From Stentor coeruleus (Eukaryota > Ciliophora > Heterotrichea > Heterotrichida > Stentoridae): a stretch of DNA of 64,000 nt. Of the stretch, positions 21,431-31,984 are shown piece after piece (position 1 is the stretch's first letter; each line of letters begins with the position of its first letter). The stretch spans positions 186,001 through 250,000 of the forward strand of contig MPUH01000001.1 of the NCBI GenBank assembly GCA_001970955.1, read 5' to 3'. The position numbers were made by a program, and so were the translations under genes. The notes under the pieces were generated by a model that was not told the DNA's origin, made no database searches, and saw nothing but the letters and a program-made list of their open reading frames with translations.

Positions 21431-22373
21431 ATAGTTTAATTTAGGACTTAAAACACATGGTTAAATTTTATCCTAAAATCCAAAAGGAAACTTAAGGGTT
21501 TTAAATAATTACTCAAAGAGTTAATGATTATTATGTTAGATAATGTATAAAACTAAATTTTGGTTTTTTGAAAATGATTTGAGTTAAGGTTGAAAATTTG
21601 AAATTGGGTATTGAATGTGAAAATTGGAGCTGATAAAAGTTTTAGGAGGATTTTGGAATTTGTTGAAAAAGGTAGGAATAATTGCGGTATTTTTATATTT
21701 GGGGGTTTAGGCATTTTTGTGTTGGATTTTAAATGTTGTTAGCTTTAAGAAAATTATTATATTGTATTTTATTTTTGGAAAATGATTAGAATTTTTTTTT
21801 TTGAGGATGTGCGACTTTTTAATCATTTTGTAAATGATATAATATGATAATTGTTGATGAAGGAATGTGTTGAAAACTATGTGGGACTATTAAGTTAATA
21901 TTGGGCCCACAAGTTATTGTAGAGAAGATATAAAATCTTTGTTAAAAAATTATTGCAAGCAATCTTCGGCATTATTTTTATTTTAGGTTGTTAAAGTATT
22001 AGCTTGATATAGTTTATTTATTTTTCTCTCTAGAATAATATAAAGCATAATATCAAATCGCAAAATAAAAAAATGCATATACTAAACTAAGTTAAAAAAG
22101 TAAAAAAAAACTCGAAATACGACCCCAAAAACTCTTTAACACAATACTTCTCACCTAATTTATAATCCAAACAGTTCCTTATTTACTATAATCATCCCAA
22201 AACTCAATTATTACATTTAATCTTTATCCTAAAACTCCATCCATCTACATCACAATTTTCCTTAATTAACCAATTTAATCAACCCTACATACAAATCCTA
22301 TATAATTTCCCCTTAATTCTTCCTTACCAACCATCCGAAAAAAAACTTATTTCCATATCCTAATAAATGCTAA
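21431..22373. other. Convergent intergenic region, no gene seen
   Basis: AT-rich. It is G/T-rich on the plus strand downstream of eL38, then switches to C/A-rich near 22050, which is G/T-rich on the strand of the alcohol dehydrogenase gene. No coding frame or RNA gene is seen. Confidence 0.6.
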
Positions 22374-23453
22374 TTAATTACTTCTTGGGGTAAAAGTGTT
22401 GAAAAAGTCTTTTGTTTCAATCACATTCCTATACCTTGGCCATTTAGGTGATCCTGAAAACAAACTATTAACTGCAGATTGAGTATCAGCAAATGGGTAA
22501 ATATCCACATCAGGGACTATATTATGAAGTCTAACAAATTCAAGCATATCTTCAATAACAATCCTTGGGCCAACTTCACTGCCATGAAGTTCTTGTTGAC
22601 GCATTAATATCTGAGTAATATTCAACTTACAATCATGTTCAACATTAGGTGCACCAACAAGGGCAACATGACCCCTTGGTCTAACTAATCCGAAATCTTG
22701 CTCTAAATTAACAGCGGTACACGTATCAAGAATCAAATCAAGTGAATTTGAGTGTTTTTTCAATGCTTCAGGGTCTTTAGAGTTAATAAAATGATGTGCA
22801 CCCATGCTTTTAGCTTCTTGTTCTTTACTAGCTGTTGTTGATATCGCTGTAACTTCACATCCAAACTTATTAGCGAATTTAATAGCAACATGGCCAAGTC
22901 CTCCTATCCCAACAATTCCAACTTTCATAAAAGGTTTGGCATATTGTATAAGAGGATTATAAACTGTTGTTCCTGCACAAAATAATGGGGCAGCATATCC
23001 TGGGAAGCTTTCATCTAATTTAAAGAAAAAGTCTCCTCTACTTTGAAAAGATGTTGCATAGCCTCCATAGCTATAAGGATCATAAGTATATGATTTAGCT
23101 GCACACATGTTTTCATGTCCTGTACGACATTCTGAGCACATATCACAACAATCTCTATAAACTCCAAAGCCTACTTTATCGCCTTCATGAAGATGAGAAA
23201 CTTTTTCACCAACTTTTTCAACAATGCCTACGATTTCATGGCCTGGGACTAATGGAAGATAAGGTTCACCCCATTGGCCTGTTGATGTTAAAAGGTCACT
23301 CATACATAAACCAGCGTGAGTTACTCGGATACGGATTTGCTTGTCACCTAAAGCAGGTTGACGGAATGGAAGAGGGGTTACTTTTGTTCCCTTTTCGAGG
23401 AAAGCCATAGCTACACCATCAGCATCTCCTATATCGCATGGTTGTTCACTCAT
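22374..23453 (-). CDS. Zinc-dependent NADP alcohol dehydrogenase, cinnamyl-alcohol/YahK type
   Basis: 359 residues, full length for the medium-chain dehydrogenase family. Catalytic zinc ligands are C50 (HAGLCMSDL) and H72-E73 (GHE). Structural zinc is held by C103, C106, C109 and C117. The Rossmann motif GIGGLGHVAIKFA follows. The pattern fits CAD-like aldehyde reductases that reduce diverse aldehydes with NADPH. The CDMCSECRTGHENMC spacing is standard. Its physiological substrate is unknown; similar genes are often multicopy in protists. Confidence 0.93.
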   Translation of the reverse strand: MSEQPCDIGDADGVAMAFLEKGTKVTPLPFRQPALGDKQIRIRVTHAGLCMSDLLTSTGQWGEPYLPLVPGHEIVGIVEKVGEKVSHLHEGDKVGFGVYRDCCDMCSECRTGHENMCAAKSYTYDPYSYGGYATSFQSRGDFFFKLDESFPGYAAPLFCAGTTVYNPLIQYAKPFMKVGIVGIGGLGHVAIKFANKFGCEVTAISTTASKEQEAKSMGAHHFINSKDPEALKKHSNSLDLILDTCTAVNLEQDFGLVRPRGHVALVGAPNVEHDCKLNITQILMRQQELHGSEVGPRIVIEDMLEFVRLHNIVPDVDIYPFADTQSAVNSLFSGSPKWPRYRNVIETKDFFNTFTPRSN

Positions 23454-24592
23454 ATTTATTATCCATTAGATTATTTAGGCGTATTTGTCTTGAAAGAATG
23501 GGTTGTTGAATAAATATACGGGCTATGTTGGAATAAAAATATCATAAATAAATGATGATCTAATCTTAGATTGATAAATCATACTTTTTAACTTGATATC
23601 TAGAAATATTACTCAATAAACCTTATTAAAATGTTTTGTTTTTGTATTTTTGATAGAAATTGAATATTATCTCCACTTCAGATACTAGGAACTTTTTGCT
23701 ATTTAAAGCTGAAATTATATAATATTTATATGAATAATATATCCATATAAGCATCAGGATTATATAAACTTTTCACATAAAATCATTTTTTATTCTAAAA
23801 GCTTTCAAGAATTTTCTTTTAAGGCTAATGATATAAATTTTAAATTGATACTTTGAATAAAAGCTATTCATGTTTAGATATAAGTGTATTAAGGTTAAGA
23901 GATTTATATATTTTAATCACACATGAATTTAGTTCATAAACTATTTGATAATGACTGAATTTGGGAGATAAATATGTCTTAAAAAAAAATTTTTATTCCT
24001 ATTATAGTTAAGTAAATAATTATTATTTTAGTTAAGACTTTAAAAGGTGTTTTATATGAGAGGATTTATTAAAACAAATTTTCTGTAGTGATGGAAAAAT
24101 AGTTTTTTAAGGTGAGATTTTTAAGTTTTATAAATAAAGATAATCATTAGATGATAAAAGGTAAATATTTGTGTATTTAAGCTTACTGTAATTTATGATA
24201 TTTTAGACTTAGATAAATGCTTTAATTAAACAATATTTGAATTTAATTCGGATTTGTTAAAGGTATTTTTATTGAAGATATAATTTTCGTTGTTGTGATG
24301 AATGTAAAAGTTGGATGTATAGTTTTTAGTATATAATTATTATAGAGGAACCTTAGAAGAACTACTTATTTTGTTTGGGATGTTTAAATAGAAAAGTATA
24401 GATTAAGATCAACAATAAAATTCTATCAAACTAATTTTAACAAAACATCCTTACAATATAAAAACCCCCTAAAAGCATATCTTAATACTATTGATAATAA
24501 ATCATCCTTATATAAAACAACAGAACAACTAAATCTTACATAATATTAAAATCCACTAAAAATTCGCTAAATAAAATCTTATATTAAGAATT
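23454..24592. other. Intergenic, no gene seen
   Basis: Very AT-rich, tending to G/T on the plus strand (A/C on the strand of the alcohol dehydrogenase, whose 5' flank this is). I see no coding frame, RNA gene or repeat. Confidence 0.6.
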
Positions 24593-25201
24593 TTATAACT
24601 TCGGCACCACACAAGATATTGAATACCCATAATATCTAGAAGGAACAATAATCCACCCATCACAAAATGCTCCTTCACATCCTGGAAAACTAGTCATCTT
24701 AACAATTTTAGTATCTTTATCAATTACAGCAACATATTCACTCGGCATTTTCAAGTTAACAAAAATCTCTTGTGACAGCAACCCTAGCGGACTAGCCACA
24801 ATTCCTTTATCTCTAATTTCTTCAGGCAAATTATATTTTTCCGATAAAAAATAGCATATAAAATACCTATTTTTTGTATGATTCTCAATATTCTCAATAT
24901 ATTTAATACATTCAAGTTTAAGTGGAATCCACCAACCCATATAAGAAAAATAGAAAAAACCTGAACTTTTCGGTTCCTTGACTACTTTATTTTTATATAA
25001 AACCTCCATAGCTTCATCATCTAAAAACATCGACACTAAATCAGTACAAGTCACAACTTTCCTATTTTTAACAAAAGCGCTTGTAGAGAAATTTATATAT
25101 TCCTTAAGATTCTCACTATATAACCCATACAATTCTATAAAAATCCCTTTAGGAACTCCTGTAACTGGGGTTTTAACTTGAAAAAGCACAATTCCTGACA
25201 T
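24593..25201 (-). CDS. Orphan protein, 202 residues
   Basis: I do not recognise it. The sequence is hydrophobic-rich and probably globular: alternating beta-type segments, aromatic clusters (FFYFSYMGWW near residue 90; YFICYFLSEKY) and a C-terminal Cys/Gly/Trp region (SFPGCEGAFCDGW). There is no signal peptide or clear membrane segment. The start at 25201 is ATG and the frame is uninterrupted with normal codon use for the window, which supports a real gene. It may be lineage-specific. Confidence 0.6.
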   Translation of the reverse strand: MSGIVLFQVKTPVTGVPKGIFIELYGLYSENLKEYINFSTSAFVKNRKVVTCTDLVSMFLDDEAMEVLYKNKVVKEPKSSGFFYFSYMGWWIPLKLECIKYIENIENHTKNRYFICYFLSEKYNLPEEIRDKGIVASPLGLLSQEIFVNLKMPSEYVAVIDKDTKIVKMTSFPGCEGAFCDGWIIVPSRYYGYSISCVVPKL

Positions 25202-25338
25202 TTATTTCATACTTCCAACTGAAAATATAAACATCATCCAAAAAACCCTCTATTTTTACAACAATCCTCATAGACTTCATATAAAAATACCAATATTTTT
25301 GATATAAACCTAAGTCTAAATATGAAATCATTAATAAT

Positions 25339-25848
25339 ATGAGTAAACATAAGTGGGACAACCGTTTTCATGTAGTCGATAGCAGAGACAATCGTCGAGT
25401 CCATGAATTCTTCAGACAGTATTTTGATAAACCATCTAAACAACGGCAAGATCGTATTTCAGTCCCAGCAAATCCTAGTAAATTTTACCCAAACCTCAGC
25501 TCAACACTTGATAAACATTCTCATCGTATACCAAAAATAAAAAAACTAGGGGTAAAAAACAAAAAAACTATAGAATTAGGCTGGAACTCAAATTTTCAAG
25601 TTAAATTTAGTAAGGACAATTCTCATTTTTACAATACTTATAGAGAGTATTTTGATAATCATAAAGTTTTTGATCATAATGTCTCGGTCGTTAATACGAT
25701 ACCGTCGACTGTTCATGGACCAGTTAGAGCTGAAGATAAAAGATACTTTTCTGCTGACCCAAGAGGTAGCTGGAATTCTATTTATACACCAATATCGGAG
25801 AATAATATTGTCAAATATAAAACTTTGAGGAATTATTTTGATAGTTAG
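25339..25848 (+). CDS. Three-repeat protein with W..F/Y....N...YFD motif
   Basis: 169 residues with no known domain. Three copies of a ~26-residue motif are visible: from W at KWDNRFHVVDSRDN to RQYFDKP, from GWNSNFQVKFSKDN to REYFDNH, and from SWNSIYTPISENN to RNYFDS. The shared pattern is W-N/D-x2-F/Y, an S, a conserved N two or three residues later, then R-x-Y-F-D. Repeats 1 and 2 are separated by a basic KIKKLGVKNKK linker. Short evenly spaced aromatic repeats of this kind occur in microtubule-associated and microtubule-inner proteins, but here that is only a suggestion. Confidence 0.72.
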   Translation: MSKHKWDNRFHVVDSRDNRRVHEFFRQYFDKPSKQRQDRISVPANPSKFYPNLSSTLDKHSHRIPKIKKLGVKNKKTIELGWNSNFQVKFSKDNSHFYNTYREYFDNHKVFDHNVSVVNTIPSTVHGPVRAEDKRYFSADPRGSWNSIYTPISENNIVKYKTLRNYFDS

Positions 25849-26284
25849 CAAGTTTGATAGAGAATTTATATTAAGATTTAGTTTTTGTAAAGTTTTTTTT
25901 TTTGAGAGGGAGTTTTGGGATATGGAGATTACTAGATGGTTTGGATATTAGGATTTTAGGAGATGATTGGTTTGAGGGGTTTTTTTGGGTGTTGTGGGTG
26001 TTAGGAGCATTTGATTTGGGTGGATTTTTTTTAAGAAGTTTGATATGAAAATATTCGAAAGAAAATGGCAGGTTTTATAAGTTTGGATTTGGGATTATTA
26101 GTGTAATTTTTGTTGAAGTGGTTGCATTTTAAAGACAGTTTTTTGTGGGGTTTTTTTTAATAAAAGTTTATGTTTGGGATTATTTATGATGAAGAAATTT
26201 TAATGCTGATTAGAGATTATAAAAAGAGTTTATTATAGGAACTTATTTCCATTCAATATCAGTAATCTAAAACATTTTTTTTGT
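25849..26284. other. Convergent intergenic region, strongly G/T-rich
   Basis: Bases 25880-26180 are strikingly G/T-rich on the plus strand, with many TTTTTT and GGG runs. No coding frame is seen. It is the 3' flank of two convergent genes. Confidence 0.6.
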
Positions 26285-26989
26285 TTAAAATATATTGCAT
26301 AAACCTGAACTAAGTCCTTCAAACGATTTCTTCAGTTCGCCTATATGCTGTGGAGTAATATTCAATTTCTTATTTTTCTTCAAGTAGTTCTCAAACATCC
26401 ACATAAATATCGCATGCTTTTCCTCAACATATGGAGACTCTTCCGATTTTGTAATAAACTTCACATGCTTAAGTACTCCATCTCTATTCTCTTTCATTAA
26501 AATAGCTGCTTTTCTCTCACTACAAATCGCAGCTTTAATTCCTGCAGGGATAATCTGATGGGTTTCATTAGGGAACCAAAGATTAATTAACGAAAGCTCT
26601 TCTGGTATTATAGAATTACTACATATTCCAACTCGTCCTGGCTGAGATTTAAGTGGGACAATTGAATCTTGAATATATTTATCATAAAGTTCCCCTGATT
26701 TTTCAAAAGACATAACATCATCAAGTAAATAAGTAACTATACCTAAATATATATCTTTTTTCAATATTTCAATTGACTCTTCAAAAATATTTTCTGGGAC
26801 AATATAGAAATTAAAGTGTAAAAATAGATGATCAGTAGAAACTATTTGTGTTATTTGTTTTATAGCACCCCATTCATTAACAGTAAATGCTCTGGGTTCC
26901 TTTTTAAACATTCTTAAAGAAAACTCTTCGCTGCCTTCACCAAATACTACAACATCAATATCATCAGTGATTATTTCTTCAACTTCCAT
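26285..26989 (-). CDS. Orphan protein, about 234 residues
   Basis: I do not recognise a family. The open frame extends to 27046, but no ATG lies there; the first ATG in frame is at 26989, giving MEVEEIITDDID. The protein appears globular, mixed alpha/beta, with a Lys-rich C-terminal helix (FENYLKKNKKLN). There is no signal peptide or membrane segment. Neighbouring genes give no clue to its role. Confidence 0.6.
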   Translation of the reverse strand: MEVEEIITDDIDVVVFGEGSEEFSLRMFKKEPRAFTVNEWGAIKQITQIVSTDHLFLHFNFYIVPENIFEESIEILKKDIYLGIVTYLLDDVMSFEKSGELYDKYIQDSIVPLKSQPGRVGICSNSIIPEELSLINLWFPNETHQIIPAGIKAAICSERKAAILMKENRDGVLKHVKFITKSEESPYVEEKHAIFMWMFENYLKKNKKLNITPQHIGELKKSFEGLSSGLCNIF

Positions 26990-27154
26990 TATGTTTTTTA
27001 TATAACAAACTCTATTATTTTTATTACCATTAATATTTCTTATCAAAATCCCTAAGAATCCTTTATCTTTTCCTTTTAATCCGAAATAAACTCATCTATG
27101 TAAATATCGATTATTATAAGGTAATGTCCATAAAATATAATATCAGTGAGGTAA

Positions 27155-28138
27155 ATGTCTCGATCCAAAGTAAACGAATTTCTAGAACGAGCACGACAAG
27201 TATCAAAAGAATCTGAGAAAATCGAAAAGTCTATGTCACCAGTCATCAATAAAAGGACTCATACTCCATCGGTAACATCATATAATTCCTCATCCCCACT
27301 TTCAAAACATAGTTTTATTTCTACTAATGAAGAGTCACCTAAAGAAAGTATGAAAAAAAAAGTCTTGACTGGGCTTTTTAATAAACCTAAAACTACTAAG
27401 CCAATACTTCAGAAGAAATTTTATTCAGAACAACCTTCTAAAGATAATGTTTCTAAGTTCGAAGAAATGATTAAGAAATTCACAAGTACAAGAGCGGAAC
27501 TTAATAGAGATTTGGAGATTCATGAAAAGTTTGAAAATAAAGTTTTGGATAATCTTGTTGTGAGCTTAAAATTGCACAAGCAGATCTTGAGCAGTGACCC
27601 AAAAATCAAAGAAGTTGATGAGAAGAACAACAAAAAACTCCAGCAAATTGTGCAGATTTTCCGATCAGAAGCCCTTAAAATGGACTCCAAGCTGCAAAAC
27701 TTACGACAAGAAAACCAACAACTAAAAGAAATTCTCAATAGCCCCCAACTAGCCTCAACCAAAAGTGATCGAACAAAATCTTTAAAACAAATCCTCACAA
27801 TACTTTCCATTACCTCCTCATCAAATTCTTCATTTTCTTCAATCCTCTCCGACCTCTGCAGCACATACAAAAAAATATCAAAATCCTCACAAATTGAAAA
27901 CACAATGACCAATTGGTTCGATTGTTTGCGTCTAAGCGAGAAAAATCTAAATCCCTTCCTCTCTGCTCTAAGCAAAAAACTTATTGAAGAACAACAAAAG
28001 CGTCTACGTTCCGAAGAAGAAGCAGGAAAAATGATGGACTACGAAGAAAAAATCATCCAAGACCTCGAAGAAAAAATCCGTCAAGCCACCATCATCCAAA
28101 AGTCCTCCTTAAAAAGCCCTAAATTTTTGTCCTCATAA
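27155..28138 (+). CDS. Coiled-coil protein, 327 residues
   Basis: The basic, Ser/Thr-rich N-terminus (about 1-100) is followed by helical heptad-like stretches (about 100-205, and 265-315 with LIEEQQKRLRSEEEAG). No catalytic or binding motif is seen. The length and composition suit a structural or centrosomal/cytoskeletal protein, but the family is unknown. The last ~400 bases of the gene are unusually C-rich on the coding strand compared with most 3' halves in the window. Confidence 0.7.
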   Translation: MSRSKVNEFLERARQVSKESEKIEKSMSPVINKRTHTPSVTSYNSSSPLSKHSFISTNEESPKESMKKKVLTGLFNKPKTTKPILQKKFYSEQPSKDNVSKFEEMIKKFTSTRAELNRDLEIHEKFENKVLDNLVVSLKLHKQILSSDPKIKEVDEKNNKKLQQIVQIFRSEALKMDSKLQNLRQENQQLKEILNSPQLASTKSDRTKSLKQILTILSITSSSNSSFSSILSDLCSTYKKISKSSQIENTMTNWFDCLRLSEKNLNPFLSALSKKLIEEQQKRLRSEEEAGKMMDYEEKIIQDLEEKIRQATIIQKSSLKSPKFLSS

Positions 28139-28207
28139 TTTTCAGGGTCATAAAAAAGTTTAATTTTAAAATCAATATCATAATTCTTTTTATTATCCTA
28201 ATAATAT

Positions 28208-29260
28208 ATGTCGACTCATCATGATCCAATAAGTTTACTTAAAGACTATATGAGTAATTCAAAAAAAATCGACTCTGTTGGAGGAAAACTTTACTTTAAC
28301 AACCTAGAAATCCCTTTAACCCATCTAACAGCTTGGAAACCTAAACAATCAGGAAAACAATATTCAATAGGTAGTTTATGGTTTTTCTTACAAAACTCAG
28401 GATTAAATAAAGGAGATTATGCAAGAGCTGCAAGTAAAGCAGGTGCAGGTGTTGAAATGGTCAGTATCCCAGATCGTTCTGAAGTCTTAGCATATTTCCA
28501 AGGAGGAAAAGACACAACAGATTGTATAGATGAAGAACTTCGAGCTTCAACTTTAATAGAAAAAGTTGCTGAAGAAACAAAAAATGCTTCAAGAGAAGCT
28601 TTAGAAAGACCTTTGTGTACTAAAGAAAGTTTACTTCAAACTCCAAGTGTTAGTTATAAATACTTATTGACTTATTGTAAAGACAATTTAAAACATAAAA
28701 AAAGACAGAGAGAAATTAGTGCTACAAGTTTATTAGAAGAAATATTAAGTGGACCTGATAATCATCCTGAACATCAGCCAAGACCGATTATTATTGTCCC
28801 ATCAGCAGGTACACCTGGGGGGATTTGTTATGCAAATGCCCTTGAATTTTTAGAAAAAGGGAATTATGTTGACCCAAATAATGTTACAGGAATAATGCCT
28901 AGTGGACCTTTATGTTTTAATAAGAAAATCAAAGGCCGGATGATAACTTTTGAGGTTTATGATCAGACGCTTGGGTTTAGTAAAGCGCATTGGAGAAGGG
29001 CGGTGGCTGTTTTTGTTCAAGGACCGAGGTATCAGTTTAAGGATTGGCCTTTAGCTAATGACCTTATTACATTGTTTTTGACGATGAGAGGGTTTTATTT
29101 GAATTATCAAGACTCACCTATTGAGGAAAATGTTAAGAAATTGTATGTGAAAATACTACAGATTAGTAGAAATAAGAGGCATTTGGACAAAACGATACAA
29201 CATGAGTTTTGGTGCGATTTAGAGAAATTTATATTTTCACCTAGGTATAAGTCTAAATAA
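28208..29260 (+). CDS. CDC73: CDC73/parafibromin, PAF1 complex subunit
   Basis: 350 residues. The N-terminal half matches the parafibromin start (DPISLLKDYM, then GSLWFFLQN and IPDRSEVLAYFQG). The C-terminal ~160 residues carry the Cdc73 Ras-like domain: RPIIIVPSAGTPGG, NALEFLEKGNYV, HWRRAVAVFVQGPRYQFKDWP and MRGFYLNY. In other eukaryotes this protein joins the PAF1 complex, binds RNA polymerase II and promotes elongation-linked histone marks. The protein is shorter than the human one (531) because the central linker is reduced. Intronless here. Confidence 0.92.
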   Translation: MSTHHDPISLLKDYMSNSKKIDSVGGKLYFNNLEIPLTHLTAWKPKQSGKQYSIGSLWFFLQNSGLNKGDYARAASKAGAGVEMVSIPDRSEVLAYFQGGKDTTDCIDEELRASTLIEKVAEETKNASREALERPLCTKESLLQTPSVSYKYLLTYCKDNLKHKKRQREISATSLLEEILSGPDNHPEHQPRPIIIVPSAGTPGGICYANALEFLEKGNYVDPNNVTGIMPSGPLCFNKKIKGRMITFEVYDQTLGFSKAHWRRAVAVFVQGPRYQFKDWPLANDLITLFLTMRGFYLNYQDSPIEENVKKLYVKILQISRNKRHLDKTIQHEFWCDLEKFIFSPRYKSK

Positions 29261-29334
29261 AAAATAGTGTTATGATGATTTTGTTGAAGTTAGGCTTAGG
29301 TTTTTGTGTTAAAATTCTAATCATATTTAATTTC

Positions 29335-31173
29335 CTATTTAAACTTCTTTTTCTCTCCATAGAACTTCAAAGCAAAAAATGTAAGAATATTACATCCGAT
29401 AATTACCAAAATAAGTCCTCCTGCATGTTCCCATAACTCACCACTAATTCCTGAACTTTTTAATGGGCTGATAACAACATCGCTTTCTAAATCTAAATCT
29501 GTGAATTCATTTATTGCAAGAGCATTATAACCAAAATAATAAGCTGAAATAAATTTTATCCAATAAAATGTTGGAGAGATTGAATTTATATTAGATAAAT
29601 AACCTGCATACATAACTAATGGTACAGCTATTGTTGATCCCCAAATTATTGCTGCGAGAGTGTCTGGAAAAAATACTCCAGCAAAGTTTCCATATCCTGA
29701 TCCACATAAATGCATTAGTAGCATCAAACCGTAAAATACAAAAAATTGTTCTGAAGAATTCAAATTAAAATTTAAAGCAAAGTAAATCATAACAACATAA
29801 ATAAAAGTAGTGATTATTTGAAATGGAAGATCAGTGAGAAGTTTTACCAGTAAAAATGGAGTAACTCCATATAAACCTTCTTTATAGTCTTTGACAAAGG
29901 TTGGTCTTTCTATTGGAAAAGCTATTGAACTTGTTTGTGAGGGAATAAAAACAAAATACACTGCAGAGAAGAAAAGAGCTCCTTGCCGATTTTGAACTCC
30001 TTTCATATCGTAGCCTAAATCTTGAAAGACTAAATCTACAAGTGCTGCTGTTACAATAGATTGAATAAATTTCAATGCCACATTAAAAGGATTTCGAAGG
30101 TTATTTTTCCAAGCCCTCTCAAAAAGGATGCTTATTTCAATAACTATACCAGCTCTAAAAATAGTTTGTTGAGTATTTATTTCAGCTAATTCAGTTTTAT
30201 TGATTTCTTTCGAAACATTTTCTTCATTTATTTTATAAGAATTCACAAATAACTTAAGCATTTCAATTTCATTGTTAGATATAAAATGTCTATCTCTTAC
30301 ATATAAAATCCTCATGAAATAATCAGGTGGATTCGTCATGTCTGGACAAGAATATCCAATCTTGCTAAAATATTCTAAAGATTTTGATGCACATCCTTGG
30401 TATATAAATTGACCTTCGGACATAAGAATAAGCCTATCAAACATACAAAAAACATTTGAACTTGGTTGATGAATCGTTAAAATAATAGTCTTTCCTTTTT
30501 CCGCTTGATGTTTCATTAAATTAATAATCAACTCAGCTGTTGGACTATCAAGTCCAGAAGTTGGTTCATCTAAAATAAGTATTTGTGGTTCACTTATCAG
30601 TTCTAACCCAATACAAACTCTTTTTTTTTCACCTCCAGACAAGCCTTTTATAAACTCATTTCCAATAAATTTATCAGCAATTTTTGATAATTTTAAGTCT
30701 TTTATTACTTTATTCACTCTTTCAGTAATAAACTCATCATTACCTTTTATCTTGAGCTTTGCAGCATATGTTAAAGCTTCTCTTGGGGTTAATGTTGGAA
30801 GGACAATACTTTCTTGCATAACATATCTTGAGTATATTGAATAATCAACATTTTTTATATCAACTCCATTTATACTGATTTTAACCAATATTTTTTCACC
30901 CCTTCTAGGGAAGATTTGATTTGAAAGGATACTTAAAAGCGATGTTTTTCCTGAGCCTGATGAGCCCATTATAGCAAGAATCTGCCCAGGGTTGGCAAAA
31001 CCTGAGACCCCTTTTAGGATTTTTATGCGTCTATTTCTTTGTTTTATTGAGTAGGTAATGTTGAACCACTCAAGGAAAATTCGATCACTGTCGTCATTAG
31101 ATGTGACTAGATTATCAGGAATAACCTCTGAGTTTTCACTGAGGGGTGATACTTTTTTCCTGTTCATTAACAT
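29335..31173 (-). CDS. ABCG-type half ABC transporter
   Basis: 612 residues in the ABCG order: nucleotide-binding domain first, membrane domain second. Walker A is GSSGSGKT (70-77), the signature LSGGEKKR (178-185), Walker B ILILDEP (198-204) followed by TSGLD, and the H-loop is TIHQPS. Six membrane spans lie in about 370-605. Family members export lipids, sterols or xenobiotics as dimers. A decayed copy of this gene lies just upstream on the same strand (31985-33325). Confidence 0.93.
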   Translation of the reverse strand: MLMNRKKVSPLSENSEVIPDNLVTSNDDSDRIFLEWFNITYSIKQRNRRIKILKGVSGFANPGQILAIMGSSGSGKTSLLSILSNQIFPRRGEKILVKISINGVDIKNVDYSIYSRYVMQESIVLPTLTPREALTYAAKLKIKGNDEFITERVNKVIKDLKLSKIADKFIGNEFIKGLSGGEKKRVCIGLELISEPQILILDEPTSGLDSPTAELIINLMKHQAEKGKTIILTIHQPSSNVFCMFDRLILMSEGQFIYQGCASKSLEYFSKIGYSCPDMTNPPDYFMRILYVRDRHFISNNEIEMLKLFVNSYKINEENVSKEINKTELAEINTQQTIFRAGIVIEISILFERAWKNNLRNPFNVALKFIQSIVTAALVDLVFQDLGYDMKGVQNRQGALFFSAVYFVFIPSQTSSIAFPIERPTFVKDYKEGLYGVTPFLLVKLLTDLPFQIITTFIYVVMIYFALNFNLNSSEQFFVFYGLMLLMHLCGSGYGNFAGVFFPDTLAAIIWGSTIAVPLVMYAGYLSNINSISPTFYWIKFISAYYFGYNALAINEFTDLDLESDVVISPLKSSGISGELWEHAGGLILVIIGCNILTFFALKFYGEKKKFK

Positions 31174-31984
31174 TATATCGCTATTGCTGAATGAAATGAA
31201 TCTAAATTATGTGTTTCGAGATAATTACTGAGTTTAAAAATCTACTTCTCTCCAGGTTGTGTAATAGATAGTTTTTTTATGGTGAAAGGCATTGTTAGGC
31301 TGAGATATAGGTGAATGTAAATGTTTAATGTATAAAAACAGATTTATATCTTATGAACTTTTTCAATAAATTATCCATGGAAATACTTTTTTTTCCGTAA
31401 ATTGAGCATGAGGTTGGTACTTTTCTTAGATTCTTAATATAATCTTTATTATAAGGCGTGATTTGGGGATTTTAAAAAATTAAAAAAAAATTATATGGAA
31501 TCATGGCAAAAAGTTACTCTATGGCAAAACCTGAAAATTTTATCGTGCTTCTGTACAGAAACATGTTGAAGAAAGGGATTGAAAATTATCTAATTATCAT
31601 TGAATACCTTAAAAAAATGGTATAATCACTTGTCATCGAGTAGCAGAATCTTTAGAGTTTATGCTTAAATTAAAACTGTTTAAAGAAATGCATTTTATTT
31701 TTTCATAGCGGATTCAACAATAAGATCGATTTATTTCTAATGTTTATGTTAAACCTAGAAAATCTTCCTATGTTTCGCATGCATTTTTACTTTAAAAAAC
31801 TATCATAAGACGTGTTTTGGTTCAAAAATTATAGTTGCCTTTACCTTGTTATTGCAAAACGAGTTAGTATATAGAAACAAAATCTTTAAGTAAAAAAATA
31901 GCAACTTTATCTATTTTTTAAAGCATTTTTATACAAAAAATATACTTGACATATTTTCTAATCAAAATCCTAACAAAATTAACT
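31174..31984. other. Spacer between ABCG gene and its decayed copy
   Basis: AT-rich spacer with no coding frame. It might hold the remains of an original 3' flank, but I see nothing recognisable. Confidence 0.55.
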
